Source: Pleurocapsaceae cyanobacterium CSU_1_1 (GTDB lineage Bacteria > Cyanobacteriota > Cyanobacteriia > Cyanobacteriales > Xenococcaceae). Taken from it: a stretch of 64,000 nucleotides of DNA. Below the pieces are notes generated by a model. That model saw only the letters and a program-made list of their open reading frames with translations, did not search any database and had not been told where the DNA came from. Location: the NCBI GenBank assembly GCA_012034765.1, contig JAAUOU010000002.1:40535-104534 (forward strand), in the 5' to 3' direction. Every line of letters starts with the position of its first letter. Within the stretch, counting starts at the first letter, position 1. The translations under genes and the position numbers were made by a program. Positions 39,819 through 51,023 of the stretch are shown one piece after another.

Positions 39819-39860
39819 AAGAGGAGGGGTTGTCATCAAATTATTAACAACCCTTCTCTT
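39819..39860 (-). terminator. Hairpin, possible bidirectional terminator
   Basis: AAGAGGAGGGGTTGT pairs with ACAACCCTTCTCTT (one bulge) around a 12-nt loop. Six A at the left side would be a T-run on the minus strand; on the plus strand, after the 72-aa gene, the T-run is poor. It probably ends the 39563 transcript inefficiently or blocks antisense reading. Confidence 0.5.
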
Positions 39861-40463
39861 ATTACGAAAAGTTCTTAAAAATTAAAATTTAATTACTAAT
39901 TGTGTGTGCTTTCAATGGCTTGTCTTTGACAATTTATTAAGCTTTTATTTATTTACTGTTAATATTTAAATTGACTTGAAAAGTAATTTACTTTGATCCC
40001 CAATTGCTTTTTACCTAGAGAAAGACAAAAAATCCATTTTTTAATTATTTTTAAAGATAATTTTTGTGTTTATATAACCAAGTCGAACGAAAATTTGATT
40101 ATATTGATTATAATATAGGGAGTCTAAAGATTCTCCAAAAGCATCGCTATACTATTACTGAAAGAAATAAAATTTTTTAGTAATAAGCAATCTGTCTTTT
40201 GGTCAGCTTCTAAGACAATCAAAATTAGCAGTGTATCCTCGAATACCTACTAAAAATGAGTAATCACTCAAGAAAACTTGTATCGATGGATGGCTATTAG
40301 AGACTGTATCTATCCAAAAATTAGTTGAAAATCTAGATTTTGGTTGAGCTTTTTAATTACTCCACCAATTATGATTCCTAATTTTACTTCTTAAACTACT
40401 TGAATCAGTCATTAGAATAGCCGATCAGCAATTTTTGACGAATGAAATTTAAGGAGTCAAATT
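39861..40463. other. Long nblA upstream region
   Basis: 603 nt, very AT-rich, with no open frame of note. It contains an NtcA-type palindrome at 40233 and is presumably the nblA control region and leader. No strong hairpin besides the one at its left end. Confidence 0.55.
40233..40246 (+). promoter_or_regulatory. Possible NtcA site (GTA-N8-TAC) upstream of nblA
   Basis: GTATCCTCGAATAC fits the NtcA consensus GTAN8TAC and lies 218 nt before the nblA ATG. nblA is an established nitrogen-stress gene controlled by NtcA. No well-placed -10 box about 22 nt downstream stands out, so the site is only a candidate. Confidence 0.45.
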
Positions 40464-40685
40464 ATGGATAATATTAACGATCAAAACGCAATTGGGCAAC
40501 TTAGCTTAGAGCAGCAATTTCAGCTACAGGTTTTGCAAATCGAGATCGAAGATTTAAACTTAGAGCAGGCTAAGGAGTATTTACTAGAGGCATTTCGACA
40601 GATTCTGATTAAAGATAATCTTTGGAAAGAAATGTTGAAGGAATGCTATTGGCCGAGTTGGGAGTTGGGAGTTGGAAGTTCATAA
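40464..40685 (+). CDS. nblA: NblA phycobilisome degradation protein, with repeat-derived C-terminus
   Basis: 73 aa. Residues ~12-62 (GQLSLEQQFQLQVLQIEIED, LNLEQAKEYLLEAFRQILIK, DNLWKEMLKE) match the NblA family: QQFxLxV helix, LEQAxEyLLEaxRQxxxKDNLxK. NblA dimers bind phycobilisomes and recruit Clp proteases for their breakdown during starvation. Family members usually stop soon after the second helix; here the tail SWELGVGSS is read from three copies of the heptamer GAGTTGG (40655-40675). A good RBS (AAGGAG) lies 7-8 nt before the ATG. Confidence 0.8.
   Translation: MDNINDQNAIGQLSLEQQFQLQVLQIEIEDLNLEQAKEYLLEAFRQILIKDNLWKEMLKECYWPSWELGVGSS
40655..40680 (+). repeat. Heptamer tandem (GAGTTGG)3 in nblA C-terminus
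   Basis: Three perfect GAGTTGG units and a degenerate fourth. It encodes the last residues (WELGVGSS) of the NblA frame and ends at the stop. Confidence 0.85.
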
Positions 40686-40775
40686 ATTAAGTAGAAGAAA
40701 AACGACTTTTTATCTTTTTTCCTGGAAAGATCGTTTTTAACCGCAACTAAATTATTATTTGGGGAGGTAAATAAT

Positions 40776-42401
40776 ATGCCCCGTTTAGCACCGCATATTT
40801 TTGAACTACTGTATCAGCAAGGAGTACAACACGCCTTCGGTATTCCAGGAGACTTTGCTCTTACTCTTTACGATGCTTTAGCCGAAAGCAAAATTCAACC
40901 CATCGTCATGACCCATGAACCTTGCGTCGGTTTTGCAGCAGATGCCTACTCACGTATTCGAGGATTAGGGCTTGCCGTAGTTACCTACAGTGTTGGGGGG
41001 TTAAATATGGTCAACGCTGTCGCTGGAGCTTATGCAGAGAAATCACCTTTAATTGTTTTAAGCGGTAGTCCTGGTGTACAAGAAAGACGAGAAAAAGATT
41101 TGCTGCATCATAAGGTAAAAACTTTTGATACTCAAAGGCGAGTTTACGAAGAAGTTACCCTTTTTAGCGCAACCTTAGACGATCCTGCTACTGCCGATTG
41201 GCAAATTCATCGTGCCATTGATTATGCCACAACTTTTAAGCGTCCTGTTTACTTAGAAATTCCTCGCGATCTGGTCTATGCGGAGATTGAGGAATCTCAA
41301 CATTTTCCACCGCCAATTAAACAAACAGATCCTGATGCTCTAACTGAAGCAGTGGCAGAAACCTTAGCCATGCTAGATAAAGCTAGAGCGCCTGTGTTGT
41401 TGACTGGTGTAGAAGTGCATCGTTTTGGCTTACAGGATGAGGCAGTAGCCTTGGCAGAAAAGCTCGGTATTCCAGTGTGTTCGACCATGTTGGGTAAATC
41501 AGCATTTCCTGAAGGTCATCCACAGTATATCGGCATTTATAACGGTGAGGCGGGAGATCCCTATGTGCGGAACACAGTTGAAGAATCTGACTGTTTGTTA
41601 ATGCTAGGAGTATTTATGACCGATATTAATTTAGGTATGTTTAGCGCACACTTAAAGCCCAAAAATACGGTCTATGCTACCTCGGAACGTATTGCCATCA
41701 AGCATCATGAATATTCTAACGTGCTGTTTGAAGATTTTATAGCGACTCTAATTAGCCGTGATGACTTGCCTCACTATGACTCGTCTTTAATCTCATCGAT
41801 GCAACCTAGAGTTACCCCTGCTGCTGGCACTATCTCGATGAGTGGCTTGTTATGGGAACTCAATCAGTTTATCGATCGCAATACCTTGTTGGTAACGGAT
41901 GTCGGGGATACTTTATTTGCTGCTGATGATATCAAGACAAAAGAAGGAACATCGTTTTTATGCCCTGCTTTTTATGCCAGTATGGGTTTTGGAGTTCCTG
42001 GGGTAATTGGGGCGCAACTAGCCGATCCATTTCGCAGAGCGATCGCTTTAGTGGGAGATGGAGCATTTCAGATGACAGGCATGGAATTGCTAACAGCCAA
42101 GCGACTGGGCTTAAATCCCATAGTCATTGTGATTAATAATGGCTCGTTTACTTCTTTGCGATCGATGGGTCACGAACAGGCAGATTTTGTCAACATTGCG
42201 AGTATTAATTATGCTCAATTGGCTACTGTACTTGGCGGAAGAGGGTTTGTGGTCGAAACTGGTGAACAACTGCATCAAGCTTTGGCACAAGCTTATCAAA
42301 GCGAAAGTTTCAGCATTATTGATGTTCGCTTATTACCCGAAGATATATCCCCTGCGTTGCAGCGCATGAGCGATCTGTTTGCCAAAACTTTAAAGGGATA
42401 G
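40776..42401 (+). CDS. ThDP-dependent alpha-keto-acid decarboxylase
   Basis: 541 aa of the pyruvate/indolepyruvate decarboxylase-acetolactate synthase superfamily. The N-terminal Pyr domain has catalytic Glu in MTHEPCVGFAADAYSR. The C-terminal PP domain carries the ThDP-Mg motif GDGAFQMTGMELLTAKRLGLNPIVIVINN (GDG to NN). It decarboxylates a 2-keto acid to an aldehyde; pyruvate, indolepyruvate or phenylpyruvate are candidates, not distinguishable here. It lacks the extra acetolactate-synthase FAD features at the Pyr/PP linker as far as I can judge. AGG ribosome site (GGGGAGG) precedes the ATG by 12 nt. Confidence 0.87.
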   Translation: MPRLAPHIFELLYQQGVQHAFGIPGDFALTLYDALAESKIQPIVMTHEPCVGFAADAYSRIRGLGLAVVTYSVGGLNMVNAVAGAYAEKSPLIVLSGSPGVQERREKDLLHHKVKTFDTQRRVYEEVTLFSATLDDPATADWQIHRAIDYATTFKRPVYLEIPRDLVYAEIEESQHFPPPIKQTDPDALTEAVAETLAMLDKARAPVLLTGVEVHRFGLQDEAVALAEKLGIPVCSTMLGKSAFPEGHPQYIGIYNGEAGDPYVRNTVEESDCLLMLGVFMTDINLGMFSAHLKPKNTVYATSERIAIKHHEYSNVLFEDFIATLISRDDLPHYDSSLISSMQPRVTPAAGTISMSGLLWELNQFIDRNTLLVTDVGDTLFAADDIKTKEGTSFLCPAFYASMGFGVPGVIGAQLADPFRRAIALVGDGAFQMTGMELLTAKRLGLNPIVIVINNGSFTSLRSMGHEQADFVNIASINYAQLATVLGGRGFVVETGEQLHQALAQAYQSESFSIIDVRLLPEDISPALQRMSDLFAKTLKG

Positions 42402-42467
42402 AGGCTGCTGTCTGAACACGAGATCTTACAGCAGTTTTTGATTGGGTAGACCACATTGATTTGTCTG

Positions 42468-42504
42468 AGTAATAAGTAATAAGTAATAAGTAATGAGTAA
42501 TAAG
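42468..42504. repeat. Heptamer tandem repeat (AATAAGT type)
   Basis: About five units of AATAAGT with one G variant, between the decarboxylase and ccdA; a short TAGCTCA-type tandem follows at 42536-42553. Confidence 0.9.
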
Positions 42505-42553
42505 CTTTACTCAACTGAAATTTGCTGTAAATAAGGCTCATAGCTCATAGCTT

Positions 42554-43290
42554 TTAGCCTATAGTTGGCAAGCGAGATAATAAAGAAAAAATACCAAATC
42601 CTAGTAACAAAGCACCACTAACAGGATTAATCCAGCTAGACCAACGACGTAGTTCTAGAATCTTTTTAATCGAGGCTGTGAAAGTTCCTGCAATAACCAA
42701 CGGCGTAACATAGCCGATCGCATATGCCACCAATAAGCCTGCGCCTAAGACTAAATTTTGAGTGGTTGCCACCCAGGTTAAAAGAGTCGCTAAAACAGGA
42801 GTGCTGCAAGGAGAGGCAATTAGTCCAAAGGTTAAACCCAGTAAATAGGAACGTACTCCATGGGGTAAATCTTTACTAATCCAGTCTGTCGCCCCCAAAG
42901 AAGGAAAGCGCAGAGGTAGTATTTCTAACAAGTTTAGTCCCATAGCGATCGCCACTAAACTAACGACAATGGGCAGTCCTACCCCAATCTGTCCATATAC
43001 TTTACCGATAGTCGTCGCGACAATACCCAAAATAGCTAGAGTAGTCGCCAAGCCCAAGGCAAACCAGCTAGATTGAACTGCTGCCTGTAGTTTCCCCTCA
43101 GATTCATAACCGCCAATATAGCCCACAGTAATGGGCAACATCGATAGCATACAGGGGGTGAGGCTGGTAACCAGACCTGCCAAAAAATAATGCCGATGCT
43201 AACCAGACTAAGATGATCTAGTTGAGTGGAGACAAGGCGATCGGCAAATCGTTCTAATAAATATAATTGCGTTTGTAAAAATTCCAGCAT
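42554..43290 (-). pseudogene. ccdA: Cytochrome c biogenesis protein CcdA, frame broken
   Basis: Reads MLEFLQTQLYLLERFADRLVSTQLDHLSLVSIGIIF and then slips at a run of six T (minus strand, 43182-43187). The next frame continues LAGLVTSLTPCMLSMLPITVGYIGGYESEGKLQAAV to the stop. With one T added it is a 245-aa, six-segment membrane protein. Cysteines in TPCMLSM and IASPCSTPVLATLLTW are the redox pair. CcdA passes reductant to the lumen for cytochrome c haem ligation (CcsA/CcsB system II in cyanobacteria). The break is most likely technical. Confidence 0.88.
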
Positions 43291-43441
43291 TAAAAAAGTT
43301 GATGATAGTCAGTCTAGCTTATAGCTAGTAGTGTCTAAATTCTATCAAAATACCTAATTCTCAAGTCCCAAGAAAGACTAATATTAGCTGACGTGCTATT
43401 AAAGTGGAGTCATTAGCGTAAGGAATTACAGATCTAAAAAT

Positions 43442-44533
43442 ATGTTCAATAAAGATACATTTTTCTTAATTTTATTGGTGTTTATTCCCGTATCTATTGC
43501 CGCACATTTTTTGGAATGGGGAGAAACGGTTGTTTTTGTCACCGCTGCTTTGGGTATTGTGCCTTTAGCTTCTTTTATGGGTAAAGCTACCGAAGAAATC
43601 GCCGTAGTCACAGGCCCTAATATTGGCGGTTTGCTCAACGCCACTTTTGGCAACGCAACTGAATTAATTCTGGCTTTTATTGCCCTCAAGGGTGGTTTAG
43701 TCGGAGTAGTCAAGGCAACCATTACAGGCTCAATTGTCAGTAACCTGCTGTTGGTCATGGGATTTTCTATGTTGCTAGGGGGTTTAAAGTTCAAAGAGCA
43801 AAAATTTCAGTCAACCGTAGCCAGGCTGAATGCTTCAACGATGAACTTAGCTGTAATCGCTCTATTGTTGCCAACAGCAGTACAGTATACTTCTTCAGGG
43901 ATTGAGGAAGAAACATTGCAAAATCTTTCTGTAGCTGTAGCAGCAATTCTAATTCTAGTCTATGGTCTAACCTTGCTCTTTTCCATGAAAACTCACGCTT
44001 ATCTTTGTGAGGTGGCAGATGTAAATTTAGAAGAGGGAGGAGAAGGTGAACCCAAAGTCAATTTACCTTTTTGGATCTTTATTTTGTTGGTTGTTACCTT
44101 AGCTGTGGCAGTGGAATCAGAACTGCTGGTAGATTCTCTAGAAGTAGCTACATCTGAATTAGGTCTAAGCGCCTTATTTACGGGGGTAATTTTGTTGCCA
44201 ATTATTGGTAACGCAGCCGAACACGCAACGGCGGTAACAGTAGCAATGAAAGATAAGATGGATCTTTCTGTCTCCGTGGCGGTAGGTTCAAGTATGCAAA
44301 TTGCCCTGTTTGTTGCTCCTGTGTTGGTAATTGCTGGCTGGATTATGGGTCAACCAATGGATCTCAACTTTAATCCGTTTGAACTAGTTGCTGTAACAGT
44401 AGCGGTGTTAATTGCTAACTCGATTAGTTCTGATGGTGAGTCTAACTGGCTTGAAGGCAGTTTACTGTTGGCGACTTATGCAGTGGTAGCGATCGCTTTC
44501 TTTTTCCATCCCGTCGTTGAAGGCATGATTTAA
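43442..44533 (+). CDS. cax: Ca2+/H+ antiporter (CAX)
   Basis: 363 aa, 11 predicted transmembrane segments in two halves. Both CAX signature motifs are visible: NATFGNATELILAFIALKGG in the first half and IIGNAAEHATAVTVAMKDKMD in the second, each holding the Glu that lines the cation site; an acidic loop (NLEEGGEGEPK) lies between. Exchanges cytosolic Ca2+ for H+. Terminator-like hairpin follows at 44605. Confidence 0.93.
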   Translation: MFNKDTFFLILLVFIPVSIAAHFLEWGETVVFVTAALGIVPLASFMGKATEEIAVVTGPNIGGLLNATFGNATELILAFIALKGGLVGVVKATITGSIVSNLLLVMGFSMLLGGLKFKEQKFQSTVARLNASTMNLAVIALLLPTAVQYTSSGIEEETLQNLSVAVAAILILVYGLTLLFSMKTHAYLCEVADVNLEEGGEGEPKVNLPFWIFILLVVTLAVAVESELLVDSLEVATSELGLSALFTGVILLPIIGNAAEHATAVTVAMKDKMDLSVSVAVGSSMQIALFVAPVLVIAGWIMGQPMDLNFNPFELVAVTVAVLIANSISSDGESNWLEGSLLLATYAVVAIAFFFHPVVEGMI

Positions 44534-44538
44534 TAAAA

Positions 44539-44564
44539 AGCTTATAGCTTATAGCTTATAGCTT
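44539..44564. repeat. Heptamer tandem repeat (AGCTTAT)3
   Basis: Three to four AGCTTAT units directly after the cax stop. Confidence 0.9.
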
Positions 44565-44604
44565 TGTGATTTTAAAAATAATAAATAGGTATTTATATCT
44601 ATTT

Positions 44605-44644
44605 AAGGCAGAAACAAGAAACTTATCTTATTTCTGTCTTTTTT
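44605..44644 (+). terminator. Terminator of cax
   Basis: GGCAGAAA pairs with TTTCTGTC (one G-U) around a 16-nt loop and is followed by six T. Confidence 0.7.
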
Positions 44645-44935
44645 ACTGTCAACCAATATACCAAATTTACATAAATTTAGATTTGATGTATTTGAATCTG
44701 TTATTTTTAATATTTTCTTAATCATGTTTGCTAAGCTACACAATTTAACCGCTTAATATGATATTATAATTCAAGAGGTTTCATACGAAGTTAATCTTTA
44801 GTCATAAAAACCTCCCTATTAATCGGCGATTATCTTTGATTAAGAGACGATCGCTTTTGTGCATGAATCAAACAAATCTCATGTCCAAATTTTAGGTTGC
44901 AAAATTATAAACTACTCAAAAATTACTTTATCGAG
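44645..44935. other. AT-rich spacer
   Basis: No feature seen besides one CGATCG site; it should contain the promoter of the haem-oxygenase-fold gene. Confidence 0.5.
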
Positions 44936-45667
44936 ATGAAAAGTATTCTAGCTTTGATTGAAGAAAAACAAAAAGTTTATGCTCAGTCTCCTCTGTTTGA
45001 GTTTATGAAAGATCAGAGTATTCATCCTCTGAAAAGGTTAGCTTTTGTTCCCTGTTCTGCTCCCTTTATTTTAGGATTCACAGATTTATGTAAATATGCT
45101 TTTTATCAAGAATCAACAAGTAGTAAAATTCAATTAATTTTAAATCAACATGCCTATGAAGATGCCAATCACTGGAAATGGTTTTTGGAAGATATGGAAA
45201 GTTTAGGATTTAATTGCCAGTTAGAAATGAATGACGCGCTATTTTTTTTATGGCATGATGAAACTAAAGCTTCACGATTAGTCACTTATGCGCTGTACAA
45301 ATATATTGCAGAGAGTACAGAGATCGACAAGCTGGTTATCTTAGAATCACTCGAAGGTCTAGCAGATATCTTTTTATCATTTACCAAAAAAGTTACCGAG
45401 GAATTACAACTAACTACTAATAAGGAGTATAAATACTTTGGTGGTCTTCATGTAGAAGCGGAACAAGATCATGAAGCTCATTCAGATAGTCTTTATGAGT
45501 ATATTCAAAACATTCATATTGCAGAAGAAAATAGACAACATAGTATCGATCTAGTTGAAAAAGTATTTGAACTGTTTACTCAATGGAATCAAGAATTATT
45601 GATCTATGCTAAAGCTCAACCTTTAGAACGTCAGCTTGAATATAGGCAAATATTAAAAGCCGTATAA
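44936..45667 (+). CDS. Haem-oxygenase-fold iron-containing redox protein
   Basis: 243 aa from MKSILALIEEKQK; an upstream TTG frame adds 13 residues but has no family likeness. Helical, with the metal-ligand type motifs HAYEDANHWKWFLEDME (Glu/His) and GGLHVEAEQDHEAHS (His/Glu/His). This layout matches the haem-oxygenase-like di-iron oxidase/CADD group found in many cyanobacteria. Substrate unknown. Stands alone, tail-to-tail with the giant kinase. Confidence 0.7.
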   Translation: MKSILALIEEKQKVYAQSPLFEFMKDQSIHPLKRLAFVPCSAPFILGFTDLCKYAFYQESTSSKIQLILNQHAYEDANHWKWFLEDMESLGFNCQLEMNDALFFLWHDETKASRLVTYALYKYIAESTEIDKLVILESLEGLADIFLSFTKKVTEELQLTTNKEYKYFGGLHVEAEQDHEAHSDSLYEYIQNIHIAEENRQHSIDLVEKVFELFTQWNQELLIYAKAQPLERQLEYRQILKAV

Positions 45668-45735
45668 CTATATTTCAAAGTAAGAGTTTAATAATACTTG
45701 GCTCTTACAATGAAGCTGGTTATAAATCTCATCAA

Positions 45736-48700
45736 TTAAATCCTACTGCCATAACTTAGCTCACTAAAAGCAATTTCAATCTTAGTCCCTTGAGTTTGAT
45801 CTAAGTTTATTTCCCCTTCTAACTGTTCAACTAAAGTACAGACTAGCTCTAGTCCCAAGGAGTCACTATTATATAAATCCAAACCAGCTTTAAAGCCAAC
45901 ACCATCGTCTTGAATAGTCAGAACAATTTGACTTGCTGAATTATGTTTTAGCTTAAGCCAAATGTTACCACTATGGCGATCGCAAAAACCATGCTCCAGA
46001 GCATTAGAAATCAACTCGTTGACGATTAAACCGCAAGGGTTGGCGCTTTCAATGTTTAGTTCAATTGGTTCAAGATCGAGAACTAAGTTGATATTTCTCT
46101 CTTTACTGCCTTGAGAGTAAGCTAAATTATCCAGCAAAGATTCAATATAGTTAGCAAAATTAATTCGATCTAGCTCACTATTACCGTAAAGATGTTGATG
46201 AACCATTGCCATGGCTGTAATACGATTCTGACAATTTTCTAGCAGTTTAATTACTTTTGGATCATCCACATAGTTGCTCTGAAAATCTAACAGAGTAGAA
46301 ACAACAAACAAATTGTTTTTAACTCGATGATGAATTTCTTTGAGTAAAATTTCCTTTTGTTTGAGAGACTTTTGCACCGAAGCATGATTTTCAAGATCTT
46401 TATATAACTGAGCATTGGCAATCGAAATAGATACTTGAGATAGTAAAGCCTGTAAAACTGCCAATTTTTGCTCGGTAAAAGCACCCTTGATTAAACTATT
46501 TTCTAAATAAATAATTCCCTGGAGTTGATCTTGATAAATCATCGGACAACATAATATAGATTTAGCTTGATGCTTAATAATGTAGGGATCGTTAATAAAC
46601 ATTCCCTCTTGATTGGCTTGGTCTAAAATCACCGTAGTACGGGTACTTTGAGTATAGTTAATGATTGAGCTGGGTAAGTCTTCATACTCAGTTATTGAGA
46701 CAGAAAGTAAGTCAACTATTATCTCTAGATCAGTAGATGCAGATGCAACGATCACCCAGTCATTATTTTGCTCAAGCAGTAAAATGCTTTTTTGCGCTCC
46801 TGCATTTTCCATGACAATTGCCATCAATTTAGACAGTAAATTATCTAAAACAATTTCCGAAGATATTGCTTGTGATGCCTTCATGATGGAAAACAGATCT
46901 AAACTAGCCAAATTTGAGCAAGATTCATTGCTATCAGCAGTAATGTCTTCAACCTGGTGATTACCTTTGGCGATGAATTCTGATTTAGGGATACAGTTTA
47001 GCAAGGTTAAATATTTGGATTTTAGCTCCCTGACTTTGCCAACAGCGCCCCAACGTAAATATCCCTGATAAGCATCCGTCAAATAGTAGCTAGCTATTTT
47101 AAGTCTTCCTATTGATAGATAAAACTCTGCTGTCAACTCTTCTGCTAAAGCAGATAAATGCAGATACCCTACCTTATTTACTTCAGCAATTGCTTGATCA
47201 TAGTGAGTGATAGCTTGTTCTGTATCTCCACAAACTCTAGCTATTTCGGCACTAATCAATTCATATTTATGTTGATAATGATCGGGAGCATAACTTGCCC
47301 AATGTTGAATTTTCTGCTGGCAATCAACAAGATCTTCTGGTAAATTAATTGGCTGAATTTCAGCTTGAGGAGGATATGTAGCTAGCATGGCTAAACCATA
47401 GTAGAAGTAGTATTCCCCAAAACACATTGTACCGATGCTGGCACTAAGATATTGCTTTCCTTGGCGACCATAAACTACAGCCTGCTGATAGTCTTGGAAG
47501 AAATAGCAAAGAATTAATTTTGCCAAATAAAGAGCAAATAACGAGGTAGCATTATTTTCTTCTTGCCACTTAACTAACATCTCTGATTCATCAAAGCTTT
47601 TACCAATTAACAATAATTTGTCTGTGGCTTGTCCTTGTAGGTTGAGATTTAGCTGATGCCAAATTCGAGCATAATTTAACTGAAAATCTTGTTTAAAGTG
47701 AGCAATCATTTCAATTTGCTTTGAGGATTTTGCTTCAACTGTCGGCAACGGCTCTCCTAGAAAAAATAGATAGGTGCAGTAGTATTTAGCGTGGAAACAA
47801 GCATGTTCGAGATCTCCCACCTCGATACCACTCTCAATTCCCTGGAGAAAATGTTCTAGAGTAGTAATTGCTGGTTCTTGCCAATGACGAATCATGTTGT
47901 TGAATAAGAAACTAAGTTTAGATTTAATTTCTTTAGCACCAAATCGTTCTTGTAGTTCTAAAGCTAATTTGCCTAATTGATATCCTGTCTCGATATTTCC
48001 TGAAGCACACAACAGCATTCCATAGAGAGCATAAGCATAAGCAGACAGGGAAGAATTTCCGTATTGCAAGCAAAGATGAACCATTTTTGCAACCACTACG
48101 GGAAATAGTTGCGGTTGCACAATATAGACAGGAGGAATAATAATCGTTAATATTTCCATTGCTCTAATCTCAGAGCAATCGTTCATGATGGTCAGATTTT
48201 TTAAAGACTTAATATTTTGCTGATTGATATCTAAACGAAGAGTGTATTCTGGATTATCTGTAAAATCATTGGGTAAATAGATATCTAATAATTTCAGTAC
48301 GTATAGACCTAAATCTACCGCTAATTGCATTTGATTTTGAGCAATATGAGCATGAATTTTAACTTTGTAAACCTGAACTCGATCTAAGACAGTTTGAGCC
48401 TGAGTTAGCAATGTATTTCCTAGCTGTTCGGCATAATTAAAATTACCATCGAGATATTGGACTTCCACAGCTTCTTGATAAACAGCTAGCATTAGAAGAT
48501 AGTTATTTTGCCAAGCAGATGTTGGCAATAGGTTCAGCGCGATATCTAGATAATTGGCTGCCACTTTATAAGCATTAGCAGTTTTAGCTTTTTTGCCCGC
48601 AGCTAAATTTAATTCAACTAAACGGTTTTTAGCTGGCTGCTCGATTAGTAATGTTCTGGCAAGATTTAAATGATGAACGATGGTAAAGATTTTTTCTTCT

Positions 48701-50939
48701 ATCTCTACAGAGGGTGTCTGCTGTAGGAGAAATTGACCAATGAGCAAATGCAGTCGGCTTAATTCCGTTTCTTGCAGCAGTGAATATACTGTTTGATAAA
48801 CGCGATCGTGCAAAAATTGATAAGAAGCTGTTGATTGTTCCTGCTCAAAGATAATAATTCCCTTTTGGAGAGCATAGTTTAACTCTTGAGCGATCGCTTC
48901 TTGATGCAGCCGTTCATGGTGGAAACCAGAGGGGCTGACTCTTGAATTTATTTCAAGAGCTTGTAAGCCCTGTCCAAGATCACGCTGCATCGCTTGATCT
49001 TGGGGTACGGTATTAATATCAGCCGACTTTACTGTCTCCTGCCAAACATTAATTAAAAGCGTTAGGTCAAACCGATTCCCTATGCAGGCAGCAAGTTTTA
49101 AGATTTGCAGACAGGTATCAGGAAGCTGGTTTAAATTACTACAGACCAACTCCAAAATATTATAGTTAACCATTGGAGTAGTCTGAATTTTCGTGATCGA
49201 CCACTGCCAGCTCAGGGAATCAGAGTCAAAAGTTAGTAGCTTCTCTCGATAAAAAGATTGCAAGAGAAGATTGAGTAAAAAAGGATTACCACGAGTACGC
49301 TGGAACAGTAATTGAGCCAGAGGTAATGATGTTTTGGACTCGCAGTCTAGGGTATCCACCAGCAGACAATTTATATCTTGAGTCGCTAATGGTTGCAGGG
49401 CGATCTGCTTAACTTGAGTGATTTGCGAGATTTTGGCGATCGCTTGACCTAGGAAATGATCTGTATTTACCTCGCGATAAGCTCCTATGATTAATAAATA
49501 CTGGCTTTGATAATTTTCTACCAACAGCTCAATTAATTTCAAACAACTAACATCAGCCCATTGCAGATTGTCTAAAAACAAAATTAACGGGTATTCTGCT
49601 TGAGTAAAAACCTGTAAGAATTTAACAAATACAGTATTAAAACGATTTTGGCTTTCTTGAGGGGCAAGTTTGGGTATATCTGGCTGCGAACCAATAATTA
49701 ACTCTAATTCTGGCAGTATATTAGTAATTACTTTACCGTTATTGGCGATCGCCGTTTGAATTTTTTGCTCCCAAAGCTGACGACTGGCTAGATTTTCAGT
49801 GAGCAACTGCTGGATTAACTCCCGTAGAGCCTGAATCATCCCTTGATAGGGGATACTACTGATATTCTCAAAGTTGCCTGTAACAAAGTAACCTTGTTTG
49901 CCGATTAGGGTAGGAACAACCTGTTTGACTAAGGCGGTTTTGCCCATCCCTGATTCTCCTGTGAGAAGCAATACTTCAGCTTTGGCTGAGGATTTAATGC
50001 TCGCGATCGATTCGGCGATCGCTTTTGATTCGTTAGCACGAGCATAAAGCTGAGTTGAAAGCTTAAATTGACCACGACGATCTAATGTAGCTAATTCAAA
50101 TTCTTCAATTACATCGTAGTTAGCATACTGGGTTTGACAATGTTCCAAGTCGGCTTTAATTGCTTCAGCACTTTGATATCGATCATCAGGATTTTTAGCC
50201 AGCAGCTTCATAATCATGGCTGAAATTACCTGGGAAATGCGATCGTCTAGCTGGTGAGGCGCGGGGGGAGTCAAAGCCAGATGACAGTGGCTCAATTCTA
50301 GGGCATCTTGAGTATCATAGGGCATTACACCAGTTACAATTTGATAGAGCAGAATTCCCAAGGAATAAAAATCAGCACGATAATCAAGAGCAATATTCAT
50401 TCTCCCTGTCTGCTCTGGAGCAATATAAGATATATCTAAGCCTGAAAATAGCTTTGAAGCAGCATCAGTAACTACATCCTTCTTAGTAGCATAAGAAAAG
50501 TCAATTAGCTTTAGTTCAAAACTGTTCGGATTAATTAAAATGCAGCCAGGTTCTAAATTGCGGTGAATTATTCCTTGACGATGTATTGCTTGTAGAGCTT
50601 CCGTTAACTGGATGGCGATCGCCAAAAAAGCTGGCAAGGAAACTCTTTGAGCCTGTAAAAATTGAACTAAACTTTGCCCCTCAAAATTTTCTAAAACTAA
50701 AACTGGCTTGTTTTCATAATGTTCTAGTCTCAGAGGCTTAACTATACTTCTAGCCTCAAAAGCTTTTAACAAAGCATACTCTTTAGTCAAACTTTTTTTG
50801 GCTTCAACTTCCGAGATATTAACATTAATAATTTAATTAAAATTGAATCTTGACCTGATTTAGGAATCATTCGTTCGATTTCAAATCGAGCATCAGCATA
50901 AACTTGCTCGACCAATTTATTACTATAAAACAAGTCCAT
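45736..50939 (-). CDS. Giant Ser/Thr-kinase-like / AAA ATPase / GAF / histidine kinase, N-terminal frame slip
   Basis: 1734 aa once one base is restored (about 50833: TTAAATTATT for TTAAAATTATT); otherwise the frame begins at TTG 50790. Domain order: protein-kinase fold with catalytic Asp replaced (IHRNLEPGCILI, LIDFSYA), residues ~1-270; large ATPase (P-loop LLTGESGMGKTALVKQV, Walker B LILFLDNLQW), ~310-620; long helical TPR-like middle; GAF domain (~1320-1480); HisKA_2 with LKEIHHRVKNNLFVV; HATPase (NELISNALEHGF, DDGVGFKAG). Such multi-domain kinases are a cyanobacterial family. It shares strand with the REC-GGDEF-EAL gene 590 nt upstream, which is probably its partner. Confidence 0.88.
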
Positions 50940-50952
50940 TATTACCACCTAA

Positions 50953-50993
50953 GAAGTAGGGAATTAGGGAATTAGGGAAGTAGGGAAGTAAGG
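50953..50993. repeat. Octamer tandem repeat, right of kinase gene
   Basis: Units TAGGGAAT and TAGGGAAG (about five), 30 nt from the four-helix-bundle gene's stop. It has the same octamer family as 12963 and, inverted, 51430-51485. Confidence 0.85.
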
Positions 50994-51023
50994 GGATGGG
51001 TAAAATAGAAAATACTAATAGTT

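Noticed and set aside
42554..43183. Separate genes in the ccdA region
   Set aside because: The two overlapping frames are one ccdA split by a one-base loss in a T run; together they give a normal 245-aa protein.
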